Shown: in pieces, positions 27,305 through 36,517 of the stretch
Layout: every line of letters begins with the position of its first letter
How positions within the stretch are numbered: the stretch's first letter is position 1
Origin: Bacteroidota bacterium
Lineage (GTDB): Bacteria > Bacteroidota > Bacteroidia > Cytophagales > Spirosomataceae
Direction of reading: 5' to 3'
Assembly (NCBI GenBank): GCA_020161355.1
Contig: JAIUOF010000001.1
Span: 248,001-312,000, forward strand
Length of the DNA: 64,000 nt
The notes under the pieces: model-generated
The model's input: the letters and a program-made list of their open reading frames with translations, nothing else
Databases searched by the model: none
Told to the model about the DNA's origin: nothing
Position numbers and translations under genes: made by a program

Positions 27305-28561
27305 TTACCTGCTTTCCTTATTAATCATAGATCTTAGCAAATTTAAAGCTGCTTTTCCACTGTATTGGATATTAACCAGCCTTTGATTGCCAAGCGTTAG
27401 TTTTTTGGTAAGTGTTTCGGTGCCATCGGTCACTGCAAGCCAAACTGTTCCTACCGGCTTTTCAGGAGTGCCACCGTCCGGCCCTGCAATACCACTCGTG
27501 GAAATTGCATAATCGGTCTTTAAAAGATTTTTAGCCCCAATGGCCATTTCTTTAACTGTCTCCTCACTTACTGCCCCAAATTTAGTCAATGTTTCTTGTT
27601 TTACCTTCAAAACCTCCATTTTTGCTTCATTGGAATAACTTACAATGCCTCCCATAAAATATGCGGAGCTACCGGGGATTGAAGTGAAAAGATGAGAAAG
27701 GTATCCTCCGGTGCAACTCTCGGCTACACTCACTTTTTGATTTTTTTGGATCAAAAGTTTCCCTATCACTTCCTCAATGTTTTCATTATCAGTGCTATAA
27801 ATGAAATCATTAATAATCGGAACCAGTTTTTTTACTTCATCATCAATTTGATTCCGGAGTTTTTTATAATCAAAATCTACGCCTGTAATCCTAAGTTTTA
27901 CTTCCCCGAAGCTTGGCAAGTAGGCAAGTTTTAAGTTTTCCGGAAGGCTGTCTTCCCACTCTGAAATTTTTTCAGCCAGAAAAGATTCGCCCAATCCAAT
28001 AGTCCTGACTACCTGATGAATGATTTCTGGTAATTCAAATCTTTTTTTCAGTCTTGGCAAAACTTCATTTTCCATTAAATAATGCATCTCAACGGGAACG
28101 CCAGGCATTGATACAATTATCTTCCCATCTTTTTCAAACCACATGCCCGGGGCGGTGCCGGTGGCATTATGCAGATAGGTACACCGAGAAGGGATCGCTG
28201 CCTGTTGTCGGTTAATTTCGGTAAATTCCCTGCCTCTTTTTTCAAAAAATTGTCTTATGAAAGCTTCCGCATGGGGGTTGATTACCAAATGATCATCAAA
28301 AAAACCGGCCAGGGTTTTCTTTGTGATATCATCTTTTGTTGGCCCCAGTCCGCCAGTGATCAGTACAATATCAGCCCTTTGAAGGCTTTCGTTTAAAATG
28401 CTCAGGATTTCGTTTCTATCGTCACCTACAGAAGATTTCCTTTTGGTTTTTATCCCAATTTTGTCGAGGTTTTCACTAATCCATTTAGTATTTGTATCGG
28501 TTATTTGACCGTAAAGAATTTCATCCCCAATGGTAATTACCTCAGCAAAAATCAACTTCAT
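27305..28561 (-). CDS. cinA: CinA family nicotinamide-nucleotide amidohydrolase
   Basis: A 418-residue two-domain CinA. The N-terminal molybdopterin-binding-like (COG1058) domain starts AEVITIGDEILYGQITDTN and carries ITGGLGPTKDD. The C-terminal CinA amidase domain contains VAESCTGGYLSHLFTSIPGSS and TSGIAGPDGGTPEKPVGTVW. It deamidates NMN and can hydrolyse ADP-ribose in NAD recycling. It is the first gene of the cinA-E2-MBOAT-SGNH operon. Confidence 0.95.
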   Translation of the reverse strand: MKLIFAEVITIGDEILYGQITDTNTKWISENLDKIGIKTKRKSSVGDDRNEILSILNESLQRADIVLITGGLGPTKDDITKKTLAGFFDDHLVINPHAEAFIRQFFEKRGREFTEINRQQAAIPSRCTYLHNATGTAPGMWFEKDGKIIVSMPGVPVEMHYLMENEVLPRLKKRFELPEIIHQVVRTIGLGESFLAEKISEWEDSLPENLKLAYLPSFGEVKLRITGVDFDYKKLRNQIDDEVKKLVPIINDFIYSTDNENIEEVIGKLLIQKNQKVSVAESCTGGYLSHLFTSIPGSSAYFMGGIVSYSNEAKMEVLKVKQETLTKFGAVSEETVKEMAIGAKNLLKTDYAISTSGIAGPDGGTPEKPVGTVWLAVTDGTETLTKKLTLGNQRLVNIQYSGKAALNLLRSMINKESR

Positions 28562-28576
28562 TAAAATTTATAAGAT

Positions 28577-28584
28577 TACTTTTG
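28577..28584 (+). promoter_or_regulatory. Bacteroidota -7 element upstream of DUF4197 gene
   Basis: TACTTTTG matches TAnnTTTG and points toward the DUF4197 gene, about 90 bp before its ATG. The -33 box is not evident, as that position falls in the start of cinA. Confidence 0.35.
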
Positions 28585-28675
28585 TTACTTATTATACATA
28601 ATTATCGTTTAAATAAACGACGTTCGAATTTCCTTAAATATTCGGACAATTCCAATTTTAATTAATTTTTAGAAA

Positions 28676-29392
28676 ATGAAGAAAATCTTTCTAGTTGCTT
28701 TTGCACTATCGTTCGGTTTGTTATCATGCGGCCAAAAAATCAATTTGGGAAATGTTGTTAATGCTGTATTGTCAGGAGCTCCACTCACTGAGCAAGAGAT
28801 ATCTGCCGGATTAAAAGAGGCATTGAGTGTAGGTATTAATCTTGGTGCAGATAAAGCTTCGGCTACCGATGGTTTTTTTCTTAACCCTGCCATTAAAATA
28901 TTACTGCCACCAGAGGTACAAAAAGTTGAAAGTACGCTGAGAAACATAGGCTTAGGTGGTGAGGTTGATAAATTTATGCTGGCTCTCAACAGAGGGGCAG
29001 AGCAAGCTTCTCAACAAGCAAAACCAATTTTTATTTCGGCCATCAAACAGCTGACCATCACTGATGCCATCAATATTTTAAAAGGTGAAAAAGATGCTGC
29101 TACGCAGTTTCTAAAAAGAACCACCTCACCGCAGTTAGTTGCGGCTTTTGAGCCCATTATGGTTAATTCGCTTAACAAAACCAATGCTACAAAATATTAT
29201 GGCGACATAGCAGGTACTTACAATAAAATTCCGTTTGTAAAACAAATCAACCCCGATTTAAAAGGCTATGCAACACAGAAAGCTATTGATGGGCTATTTG
29301 TTTTGGTGGCACAGGAAGAGGCTAAAATCAGAGAAAATCCATTGGCCAGGACTACCGAGCTATTAAAAAGAGTTTTTGGAAGCCAATTATAA
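28676..29392 (+). CDS. DUF4197 lipoprotein
   Basis: A 238-residue lipoprotein. The signal sequence MKKIFLVAFALSFGLLSCG ends in the lipobox LLSC. The body has the DUF4197 pattern: LTEQEISAGLKEALSVGINLGADKAS, FFLNPAIKILLPPEV and the DAINILKGEKDAATQFLKRTT segment. It is mostly helical, with a C-terminal helix rich in arginine. The function of the family is unknown. It probably sits on the inner or outer membrane facing the periplasm. The gldC gene follows after 34 bp. Confidence 0.9.
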   Translation: MKKIFLVAFALSFGLLSCGQKINLGNVVNAVLSGAPLTEQEISAGLKEALSVGINLGADKASATDGFFLNPAIKILLPPEVQKVESTLRNIGLGGEVDKFMLALNRGAEQASQQAKPIFISAIKQLTITDAINILKGEKDAATQFLKRTTSPQLVAAFEPIMVNSLNKTNATKYYGDIAGTYNKIPFVKQINPDLKGYATQKAIDGLFVLVAQEEAKIRENPLARTTELLKRVFGSQL

Positions 29393-29426
29393 TTGTCAGA
29401 TATTTGCAAAAAAAACTAAAAATTTA

Positions 29427-29768
29427 ATGGCCAAATCAGAAATAAATTTTACGATTGAGTTAGATGGAGACCGGATCCCGGAGAAGATTTTTTGGGATGC
29501 TACCGAAAATCCAAATGAAGGAATTAACGAAAGCAAAGCGATTTCAATAAGTGTGTGGGATCATTACCACAAAGGATTACTAGGAATAAATCTTTGGACC
29601 AAAGATATGCCAGTAGATGAAATGAATCATTTTGCTGTGGATGTAGTGGGAAATTTGGCTCAAATGCTTAAGGACTCTACGCAAGACCCGAAATTGCTTG
29701 AGATTTTGGAAGAGGCAGGAAAGAAAATGACAGAACATCTGAAAGAAGAAGCTCAAAAAGAAAAATAA
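29427..29768 (+). CDS. gldC: Gliding motility protein GldC
   Basis: A 113-residue cytoplasmic protein that starts MAKSEINFTIELDGDRIPEK. It contains IFWDATENPNEGINESKA, SVWDHYHKGLLGINLWTKDMPVDEMNHF and a C-terminal acidic coiled helix, all typical of GldC. In flavobacteria GldC supports gliding and the associated type IX secretion machinery. I reject the longer upstream start at 29376: its first 17 codons overlap the DUF4197 gene and do not resemble the family. Confidence 0.92.
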   Translation: MAKSEINFTIELDGDRIPEKIFWDATENPNEGINESKAISISVWDHYHKGLLGINLWTKDMPVDEMNHFAVDVVGNLAQMLKDSTQDPKLLEILEEAGKKMTEHLKEEAQKEK

Positions 29769-29770
29769 AA

Positions 29771-29800
29771 AAAATCCCGGTGAGAGCCGGGATTTTTTTT
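29771..29800. terminator. Bidirectional terminator between gldC and the T9SS protease
   Basis: A 7-bp GC-rich stem (29774-29780 with 29787-29793) is extended by A/T pairs and has a 6-nt loop. It has an A-run before it and a T-run after it, so it works in both directions between the convergent genes. Confidence 0.9.
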
Positions 29801-29824
29801 GAAATAAAGTAAAATTTCTTCTGT

Positions 29825-31444
29825 TTATTCACTTTTTACTATTTTTCCGGAATAAAACTTCTCTTCACTTTTAACTTTCAAAATATAATTACCGGCAGGG
29901 AGTTTTTGGAGTGACTCATTGAGTTTTTTAAGGTCTTTTTTTGTGAAAACTGTTTTGCCTGAATAATCAATTACAAAATATTCAGCATCCGGTTTTGGCT
30001 CTAATCCTGATATAGTTATTTCGGAATTATTAAAAAATGGATTCGGGCTGATTGTTAAATCAAATTCCTGCACCTCGACACCCAACGGATTTTTAACTAA
30101 TTTTTCTGCAAGCTCAGCCGCTTTATCGTAATTGGGAATGCCATAGCCCACTCTGGTATCGGGTGTTTCATATTTCGAAGCTGATTTTATGATTACTTCC
30201 CTCATTTGCAAAGCGGTAAGGGTAGGGAATTCCTGCTTGAGAGACGCACAAAAACCGGCCATAATTGGTGATGAAAATGAGGTGCCATTGGAGGCTCCGA
30301 TGGTATTGTTTGGATAAGCTAACACTGTAGAAGATCCACGAGCTGCGACTTCGGGTTTTATTGTGCCCGTCGGACCGGGTCCAAATGATGAAAAGCCCGC
30401 CGGATTTCCACCTACATCTACCGCTCCAACCGAAATCACTGAATCAGCGTCGGCAGGGGTTGAAATATATTTCCATGCTGTATTCCCTTCGTTCCCGGCG
30501 GACACCACTACAATGATACCAACTCCGACAGCAAAATCAGCAGCTTTGGCACTTATGGTTTTATTACCATCCATATCGGTATAAACATAGTTTTGTTTTG
30601 GATTATCAAATTCATAATAACCCAAAGAAGAATTGATTACATCAGCACCCAGGCTGTCGGCTTTTTCTGCCGCTAAAAGCCAGTTAACTTCTTCAATTTT
30701 AGTTTCAGACGATACGTCTTCGGTTCTGAAAAGTGCAATTGAAGCGTCTGGAGCAGTGCCGTAAAGCTTACCGGGTGATTTTGCTGCTATGCAACTTAAA
30801 ACTGAAGTGCCATGATTGTGGTCGTCATAAACGTCACTTTCCTGATCCACAAAATCATAGGTCATAATTATTTTATTTTCTGAAACCAGATGCTTAAAAA
30901 CCTCAAGATTTATAGCTTTTTCAAAACCTGAATCAAGTATGGCTATCAGGATTCCTTTTCCTGTAAAGCCTGCTTTATGCATTTTGTCGGCACCGATCTG
31001 CTGTATTTGGTTGAGAGAGTTGCCATAATTATAGTCTTCCTGAGTGCCAAACTTATTATTAAAGTTGGCAGTAGTACCAATTCTGGCTCCTTTTATATCA
31101 CCATTTCCTTCAACAGAGCTTACAAAACTGAGTTTTTTAATTTCATTGAGCTGGGTTTCCGTTGCAGCTATCAATACCGCATTGAGCCATTTTGATTTAC
31201 CCAAAACTTTAGCCCCTTTAGTAATGATTTGATCGATATAGGTTTTATTAACCGGAATATCTCTGAGATTGATAGCAATTTTTTGAGTTTTTCGCCGATT
31301 AATACTGCGGGCAGAAAGAAACTCCTCGGGCTTATTTATTGAAAATGAAGACCCGGTTTTGTCTTTTAAATATATAAAATACTTATTTTGGCCAGATGCA
31401 ATCAAACCACTAAAAAATAAGTACAGCAATAAAAATTTCTTCAA
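29825..31444 (-). CDS. Subtilisin-like (S8) serine protease with T9SS sorting domain
   Basis: A 539-residue secreted protease. A signal peptide (1-19) and an I9-like prodomain are followed by the S8 domain with Asp171 (AILDSGFE), His211 (DHNHGTS) and Ser389 (GTSFSSPIMAG). The last about 80 residues are a type IX secretion type A sorting domain (LTISPNPFFNN ... LPAGNYILKVKSE). The start codon is TTG at 31444; no in-frame ATG lies nearby and the signal peptide begins right after it. It is exported by the T9SS to which GldC in the neighbouring gene is related. Confidence 0.9.
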   Translation of the reverse strand: MKKFLLLYLFFSGLIASGQNKYFIYLKDKTGSSFSINKPEEFLSARSINRRKTQKIAINLRDIPVNKTYIDQIITKGAKVLGKSKWLNAVLIAATETQLNEIKKLSFVSSVEGNGDIKGARIGTTANFNNKFGTQEDYNYGNSLNQIQQIGADKMHKAGFTGKGILIAILDSGFEKAINLEVFKHLVSENKIIMTYDFVDQESDVYDDHNHGTSVLSCIAAKSPGKLYGTAPDASIALFRTEDVSSETKIEEVNWLLAAEKADSLGADVINSSLGYYEFDNPKQNYVYTDMDGNKTISAKAADFAVGVGIIVVVSAGNEGNTAWKYISTPADADSVISVGAVDVGGNPAGFSSFGPGPTGTIKPEVAARGSSTVLAYPNNTIGASNGTSFSSPIMAGFCASLKQEFPTLTALQMREVIIKSASKYETPDTRVGYGIPNYDKAAELAEKLVKNPLGVEVQEFDLTISPNPFFNNSEITISGLEPKPDAEYFVIDYSGKTVFTKKDLKKLNESLQKLPAGNYILKVKSEEKFYSGKIVKSE

Positions 31445-31502
31445 TCTGGAATAGCTTTTCCCAAAATTAAAGATTTTTTTTGAAACAAAATTTAATCGTA
31501 GT

Positions 31503-31625
31503 TCAAAAACTTATCAATCCCCAAATCCCAATAATCAGCAAGATAATGAGATTCAAAATTCTAAACCATCTTAGACTTAGGAAAGTGTTATTGTTTTTTG
31601 CACTGTTATAGTTTAATTCTTTCAT
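31503..31625 (-). CDS. Possible small membrane protein (40 residues)
   Basis: An ATG-initiated frame of 40 codons begins MKELNYNSAKNN and ends in one hydrophobic helix (ILNLIILLIIGIWGLISF) immediately before the stop. The charge pattern, polar N-terminus then a membrane helix with a preceding arginine, is what small membrane proteins show. No family is recognised. It sits alone between the protease gene and hisG. Confidence 0.35.
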   Translation of the reverse strand: MKELNYNSAKNNNTFLSLRWFRILNLIILLIIGIWGLISF

Positions 31626-31728
31626 GGAAAGGTTTTTTAGGTACTAATGATTAGGCACTAAAATTATTTAATAGTTTTGAATTTTCAAAAAATATTGAAA
31701 GAAAAATTATTTATTAAGTGAAATAACC

Positions 31729-31759
31729 TTTGAAATTGCTCGGTTGAGGATTAATTTTG
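31729..31759 (+). promoter_or_regulatory. Promoter of hisG-hisD
   Basis: TTTG (31729-31732), a 19-nt spacer and TAATTTTG (31752-31759) give a full match to the Bacteroidota promoter consensus. The start site would be near 31766, only about 10 nt before the ATG at 31777. This also rules out the upstream in-frame start at 31744. Confidence 0.75.
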
Positions 31760-31776
31760 CAAAAAAAACGTTTAGA

Positions 31777-32637
31777 ATGAGCCAAAGAATTAAGATTGCC
31801 ATACAGAAATCAGGCAGATTAAGTGAAGACTCCATTGCACTTTTCAAAGAATGTGGTATTAAACTGGATATGGGCAAGGGTCGCTTAAAGTCTGAATCAT
31901 CAAACTTTCCGGCCGAGTTTCTATTTCTAAGAGACGATGATATCCCCGGTTATGTTGAAGATGGCGTGGCGGATTTGGGAATTGTGGGAGAGAATGTCCT
32001 CATTGAGAGTGAAAAAGATGTAAATACGGTTAAAAAACTAGGTTTCTCAAAATGCAGGCTATCGATTGCAATTCCAAGGGAAATTGATTACACCGGCCCC
32101 GAATTTCTTAATGGTAAAAGCATTGCCACTTCCTACCCAAAGCTTCTTTCTGCGTACCTGAAAGAAAATAATCTTTCTGCCGAAATTCATGAAATTAGTG
32201 GCTCTGTTGAAATTGCTCCGTCGATTGGTCTTGCCGATGCGGTTTGCGATATTGTAAGCTCTGGAAGTACACTTTTGAGTAATGGCTTGAAGGAAGTTCA
32301 GAAGATTTTTAAGTCTGAGGCGGTTTTAATCGGAAACAAAAATCTAAATGCCGAGTTATCATCAATATTGGATAAAATTTTATTCCGGATCAATGCGGTT
32401 CAGAAAGCTCAGGACAATAAATACATTTTGCTCAATGCTCCCAATGACAAACTGGAGCAAATCATCAATATCATTTCAGGCATGAAGAGTCCGACGGTAA
32501 TGCCCCTTGCCATAGAAGGATGGAGTTCGGTGCATTCGGTTTTGGAGGAAAATGAGTTTTGGGAGAAAATTGAGGCACTAAGAGCCGCCGGAGCACAAGG
32601 AATTTTGGTGATTCCAATCGAAAAAATGATATTATAA
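31777..32637 (+). CDS. hisG: ATP phosphoribosyltransferase
   Basis: A 286-residue long-form HisG, first enzyme of histidine synthesis (ATP + PRPP to phosphoribosyl-ATP). It begins RIKIAIQKSGRLSEDSI and carries DLGIVGENVL and the PRPP loop ADAVCDIVSSGSTL. A C-terminal regulatory ACT-like domain (about 215-286) marks the histidine-inhibited form that works without HisZ. The start at 31777 is fixed by the promoter position. hisD follows after 32 bp; no other his gene is in the window. Confidence 0.95.
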   Translation: MSQRIKIAIQKSGRLSEDSIALFKECGIKLDMGKGRLKSESSNFPAEFLFLRDDDIPGYVEDGVADLGIVGENVLIESEKDVNTVKKLGFSKCRLSIAIPREIDYTGPEFLNGKSIATSYPKLLSAYLKENNLSAEIHEISGSVEIAPSIGLADAVCDIVSSGSTLLSNGLKEVQKIFKSEAVLIGNKNLNAELSSILDKILFRINAVQKAQDNKYILLNAPNDKLEQIINIISGMKSPTVMPLAIEGWSSVHSVLEENEFWEKIEALRAAGAQGILVIPIEKMIL

Positions 32638-32669
32638 AAACAGATAATTGGTTTTTAATTAATGTTTTA

Positions 32670-33941
32670 ATGAAAATATTTGAATATCCTGAAAGTGAAG
32701 TATTAAAAGAGATTCTTCAGAGGCCTACCCAAAATTTTGAAGAAATCAGCCTTAAGGTTAAACCGGTTTTGGATGCCGTAAAGCATGAAGGAGATCAGGC
32801 ACTAAGAAGATTTGCTCTGGAATTTGATAATATTCTTCTGGATAATTTCAAAGTTGATGATTTTGAGATTAATAACGCTGAGAATCAGATTTCTCCCGAA
32901 TTGAAATCGGCAATAGATCAGGCTTTTCAAAATATTCATAAATTCCATGCTGGTCAGGTATCGGAGCCTGAGATAATTGAAACACTACCCGGGGTACAAT
33001 GTTGGCGGAAAAGCGTTGGGATTGAAAAAGTTGGTATTTATATTCCGGGAGGTACAGCACCCTTGTTTTCCACGGTTTTGATGTTGGCTATCCCGGCGGC
33101 TATCGCTGGTTGTAAACAAATCGTCCTTTGCTCTCCAAGTAATCACCCTGCCATTTATTATGCCGCTAAAATAGCTGGCGTAACCGATATTTTCAGGATA
33201 GGAGGGGCTCAGGCCATAGCAGCTATGGCTTTTGGAACCGAACAAGTACCACAGGTTTACAAGATTTTTGGTCCTGGAAACCAATATGTCACTGCTGCTA
33301 AACAAATGGTCAATCAATATGGAATTGCCATTGATATGCCTGCAGGTCCATCAGAAGTGGCTGTTTTGGCAGACCATAGAGCCAATCCGGAATTTATTGC
33401 CTCAGATTTGCTTTCTCAGGCTGAGCATGGGGCCGACAGTCAGGTGATTTTGGTCGCAGATGATAAAAATATTATTGAAAAATCCATCGATGCTGTTTAC
33501 AGGCAATTAGAAGACTTGCCACGTAAAGAATTGGCAGCTAAGTCTTTGGAAAATTCCAAAGGTATTTTGGTGAAGGATTTAATTGAAGCTATCGAAATTC
33601 TAAATCAATACGCTCCGGAACACCTGATTCTGTCAACAGAAAACCCTGATAAGATTCTGGATAAAATCGTAAATGCCGGATCGGTATTTATTGGTGATTA
33701 TACTCCGGAATCGTGCGGAGATTATGCTTCAGGTACAAACCATACCTTACCTACCAACGGCTTTGCAAAAGCTTACAGTGGCGTATCGGTTGATAGTTTT
33801 GTGAAAAAAATCACATTCCAGCGAATCTCCAGAGAAGGATTGGAGCAATTAGGCCCGGTTGTTGAAACCATGGCCGAAGCCGAAAGCCTTATTGCTCACA
33901 AAAATGCCGTAAGTATCAGGCTGGCTGCTGATTCTCAATAA
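32670..33941 (+). CDS. hisD: Histidinol dehydrogenase
   Basis: A 423-residue HisD, which oxidises L-histidinol to histidine in two NAD-dependent steps. Marks are GIYIPGGTAPLFSTVLM, the nucleotide-binding IFGPGNQYVTAAKQ, DMPAGPSEVAVLAD, the zinc-site LLSQAEHGADSQ and SCGDYASGTNHTLPT. It is co-transcribed with hisG. Its last 26 bp overlap the convergent thiolase gene. Confidence 0.96.
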   Translation: MKIFEYPESEVLKEILQRPTQNFEEISLKVKPVLDAVKHEGDQALRRFALEFDNILLDNFKVDDFEINNAENQISPELKSAIDQAFQNIHKFHAGQVSEPEIIETLPGVQCWRKSVGIEKVGIYIPGGTAPLFSTVLMLAIPAAIAGCKQIVLCSPSNHPAIYYAAKIAGVTDIFRIGGAQAIAAMAFGTEQVPQVYKIFGPGNQYVTAAKQMVNQYGIAIDMPAGPSEVAVLADHRANPEFIASDLLSQAEHGADSQVILVADDKNIIEKSIDAVYRQLEDLPRKELAAKSLENSKGILVKDLIEAIEILNQYAPEHLILSTENPDKILDKIVNAGSVFIGDYTPESCGDYASGTNHTLPTNGFAKAYSGVSVDSFVKKITFQRISREGLEQLGPVVETMAEAESLIAHKNAVSIRLAADSQ

Positions 33942-35103
33942 TAATCGCACTAGCCCCACCGCCTCCATTACAGATGGCTGCCATGCCATATTTTCCGGAT
34001 TTTGATTTTAACACGTTAATCAAAGTAACTATTATTCTGGCTCCTGAGCATCCAAGCGGGTGGCCAAGTGCAACTGCTCCGCCAAATGCATTTAGTTTTT
34101 CATGCGTAATATCGAAGTGCTTTGCAAAAGCCATGGCTACCACAGCAAAAGCCTCATTTACTTCAAAATAATCAATATCAGAAATAGATAAATTGGCGGC
34201 TTTTAAGGCTTTTTCAGCTGCAATAACGGGTGATGTAGTAAACCATTCGGGTGCTTGTGAAGCATCAGCATAGGAAATGATTTTTGCCAATGGGGTCAGG
34301 TTGTTCGCTTTAAGATATTCACCTGAAACCAAAACCAAACTTGCTGCTCCATCATTGATTGTGGAAGAATTCGCAGCAGTTACAGTACCTTCCTTTGTAA
34401 AGGCAGGTTTTAGACCCGGGATTTTGTCAAAGTTTACCTTTTTGTATTCTTCATCCTGGGTGATAAGGCTAATGTTTCCTTTTCTGTCTTTGATTTCAAT
34501 AGATGCAATCTCATTTGCAAAATTTCCATTTTGCGTATTTTCTGCTATTTTTTTGTAACAATTTATCGCATATTCGTCTTGCTCTTCTCTAGTGATTTCA
34601 TATTTATCAGCGGTGGCATCCGCGAAGCAACCCATGGCTTTTTGCTGGTAAACATCTGTAAGGCCATCTTTTGCCAGGCCATCAATCAGCTGACCATTTC
34701 CATAACCGTAGCCATAGCGGGCTTTTTCCAGATAAAAAGGAATCTGCGACATATTCTCCATTCCACCGGAAATTACCACCTGATTTTGTCCTAACTGGAT
34801 ACTTTGGGCTGCCAGCATGGTAGATTTCAATCCGGAAGCACAAACCTTATTAATCAAAGTGGTAGGGATTTTTTCTGATAATCCAGCCCCCAGTATAACT
34901 TGTGTGGCAGGTGCCTGACCAAGATTGGCCTGTACCACCGAGCCATAAAAAAACTCATCTATATGTTCGGGGTTAATTTTTGATTCCTCAACCACAGTTT
35001 TGGTTACACTGCTTCCCAGCTGTACCGCTGATGTGCCTGCAAACATGCCTCCGAAGCTACCAATTGGGGTTCTTTTTGCGGCAACTATATATACTTCTTT
35101 CAT
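33916..35103 (-). CDS. Acetyl-CoA C-acetyltransferase (thiolase)
   Basis: A 395-residue degradative or biosynthetic thiolase. The acyl-accepting Cys88 is in NKVCASGLKS, the catalytic histidine in GHPLGCSGARI and the second cysteine in AAICNGGGGASA. It condenses two acetyl-CoA to acetoacetyl-CoA or does the reverse. It is monocistronic, convergent with hisD, and no hydroxyacyl-CoA dehydrogenase lies beside it. Confidence 0.93.
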   Translation of the reverse strand: MKEVYIVAAKRTPIGSFGGMFAGTSAVQLGSSVTKTVVEESKINPEHIDEFFYGSVVQANLGQAPATQVILGAGLSEKIPTTLINKVCASGLKSTMLAAQSIQLGQNQVVISGGMENMSQIPFYLEKARYGYGYGNGQLIDGLAKDGLTDVYQQKAMGCFADATADKYEITREEQDEYAINCYKKIAENTQNGNFANEIASIEIKDRKGNISLITQDEEYKKVNFDKIPGLKPAFTKEGTVTAANSSTINDGAASLVLVSGEYLKANNLTPLAKIISYADASQAPEWFTTSPVIAAEKALKAANLSISDIDYFEVNEAFAVVAMAFAKHFDITHEKLNAFGGAVALGHPLGCSGARIIVTLINVLKSKSGKYGMAAICNGGGGASAIIIENQQPA

Positions 35104-35387
35104 TTTTTATTTAAAATTGTAATATGTAAAGGTAAATCAAACCTCAATAATACAAATTAATAATCCAATTTTTTTGTGCCTTGACTCAATGAAATAATAA
35201 CCAAATTGGATGAATTATTTACAAGCAGGAACATTGTCGATGTGATAGTTAAAAGGTTAATGAACAGTATTTTGTAGTTATATTCTTGGTGGGAAAAAAA
35301 ATGAAACAAGTAAAATCAGGAGGGTTGACTTTTACGAGACTTTTCCTGAAATTCATTAATTCATATTCCATTTGTGGTATTAAAATG
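35104..35387. other. Intergenic region between thiolase and thioredoxin-like genes
   Basis: About 280 bp with no supported gene. It should contain the thiolase promoter on the minus strand. The only open frame of note (35301-35435, plus, 44 codons) reads through the terminator at 35388-35425 and is not believed. Confidence 0.4.
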
Positions 35388-35425
35388 AAAAAAACAGTGA
35401 AATGCCAAGATTCCACTGTTTCACA
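35388..35425 (-). terminator. Terminator of thioredoxin-like gene
   Basis: A 7-bp stem (35393-35399 with 35414-35420) with a 14-nt loop that can pair further. It is followed on the minus strand by a T-run (the A-run before 35395), 27 bp past the stop codon. Confidence 0.7.
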
Positions 35426-35446
35426 ATTAAAATAGCTACTAAATAA

Positions 35447-35875
35447 TTAAATGCTGCTTTTTTTAGATTTTTGAAGATCTTCTCCCAATTTGTACAATTG
35501 ATCTACAGTCAATCCACCTAAGTTTTCTTTAACAATCTTCCCTGTATTTGGGTCAATGAAGAATAAAGTAGGATACCCTTTTACGGGATATTTCATCCCT
35601 ATGGCAGGTCCTTCGCCTTGTTCCATGTCAATTTTGGCATTTACAAAATTGGCGTTAAAGTAATCCCCTAATTTTTTGTCTGGAAAAACATATGCCTGCA
35701 TTCTTTTGCACGGGCCGCACCAGCTGGTATAAGCATCAAGGAAGATTAATTTTTTTTCAGCTTTTGCTTTTTGCAGAATGGAATACCAATTTCCTTTTTC
35801 AAATGCAATTCCGGTCGTTTGGGCATTGGCTCCAATCGAAAATAAAATAAAAATTAAAAGAACTATTTTTTTCAT
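35447..35875 (-). CDS. Periplasmic thioredoxin-family protein
   Basis: A 142-residue protein with a signal peptide (MKKIVLLIFILFSIGANAQ) and a thioredoxin fold. The active site is WCGPCKRMQAYVF in the context of DAYTSWCGPCKRM, and the cis-proline is in VKGYPTLFFI. This is the thioredoxin_7 / DUF255-like secreted type frequent in Bacteroidota. It reduces or isomerises disulfides outside the cytoplasm; partners are unknown. Confidence 0.88.
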   Translation of the reverse strand: MKKIVLLIFILFSIGANAQTTGIAFEKGNWYSILQKAKAEKKLIFLDAYTSWCGPCKRMQAYVFPDKKLGDYFNANFVNAKIDMEQGEGPAIGMKYPVKGYPTLFFIDPNTGKIVKENLGGLTVDQLYKLGEDLQKSKKSSI

Positions 35876-35954
35876 TGATAAATAAAATATATGGCCATTA
35901 CGAAAAATGGCAGTTAAAAATTTCTGATAATCTGGTTGTTAACAAAGTATTAAC

Positions 35955-36305
35955 TTAGTCATAATCCTCGTCCTCATCTGATTTCCGGCCGCTTCCAACT
36001 CGCATGCTGTCAAGGTCGGTATAATTGTCATCATAACCTTCCTTTTCTTCATCTTTTGATTCATCTTCATCATCGCTTCCGGAATCATATTTGGCCAGCT
36101 TTAAAGCCTCAGAATTGGTCATTCTGATCAAATAATACTTGTCTTCGGTTTCAAAAGGCAGAGCCGATACATATTTTCCCTCGCGGTCGGTAAAGCGTAT
36201 TAAATGTTCAGCATATCCATTGGGATAGTGCTCTCTGATGCTTTCCTGCATTTCCTCTGTAAGCTTGTCGTAATCTTTGATTACCTTAGGTTTAGTAATG
36301 TTCAT
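35955..36305 (-). CDS. Conserved hypothetical protein with acidic tail
   Basis: A 116-residue cytoplasmic protein. Residues 1-73 form a compact domain (KLTEEMQESIREHYPNGYAE, KYVSALPFETEDKYYLIRM). After that comes a low-complexity acidic tail rich in Asp, Glu and Ser, ending SDEDEDYD. It looks like a Bacteroidota-specific family of unknown function. The tail resembles those of proteins that bind basic partners or metal ions, but nothing more can be said. Confidence 0.75.
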   Translation of the reverse strand: MNITKPKVIKDYDKLTEEMQESIREHYPNGYAEHLIRFTDREGKYVSALPFETEDKYYLIRMTNSEALKLAKYDSGSDDEDESKDEEKEGYDDNYTDLDSMRVGSGRKSDEDEDYD

Positions 36306-36468
36306 TTCAATAAATATTAAAGAAAGACTTATTGATAAAAATAGATTTCAATAATCGTGCAAAAAAATAATTTTTGATTACAAATATAAAAATATATTGA
36401 ATTACGAAAACAACAGCGAAAATGTTGTTTTAGTTTGAAAGGATATTATTTTATATACACAAAAAAAT

Positions 36469-36496
36469 TTTGGACCACACTCTGTGTTTATATTTG
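36469..36496 (+). promoter_or_regulatory. Promoter of ppa
   Basis: TTTG (36469-36472), a 16-nt spacer and TATATTTG (36489-36496) resemble the Bacteroidota consensus. The -7 element lies 22 bp before the ppa ATG. The spacer is a little shorter than usual. Confidence 0.5.
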
Positions 36497-36517
36497 CAAA
36501 TAAATTGAAAATAATAA

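Noticed and set aside
35301..35435. Plus-strand frame of 44 codons (MKQVKSGGLTF)
   Set aside because: It runs through the terminator hairpin of the convergent gene and has no coding character.
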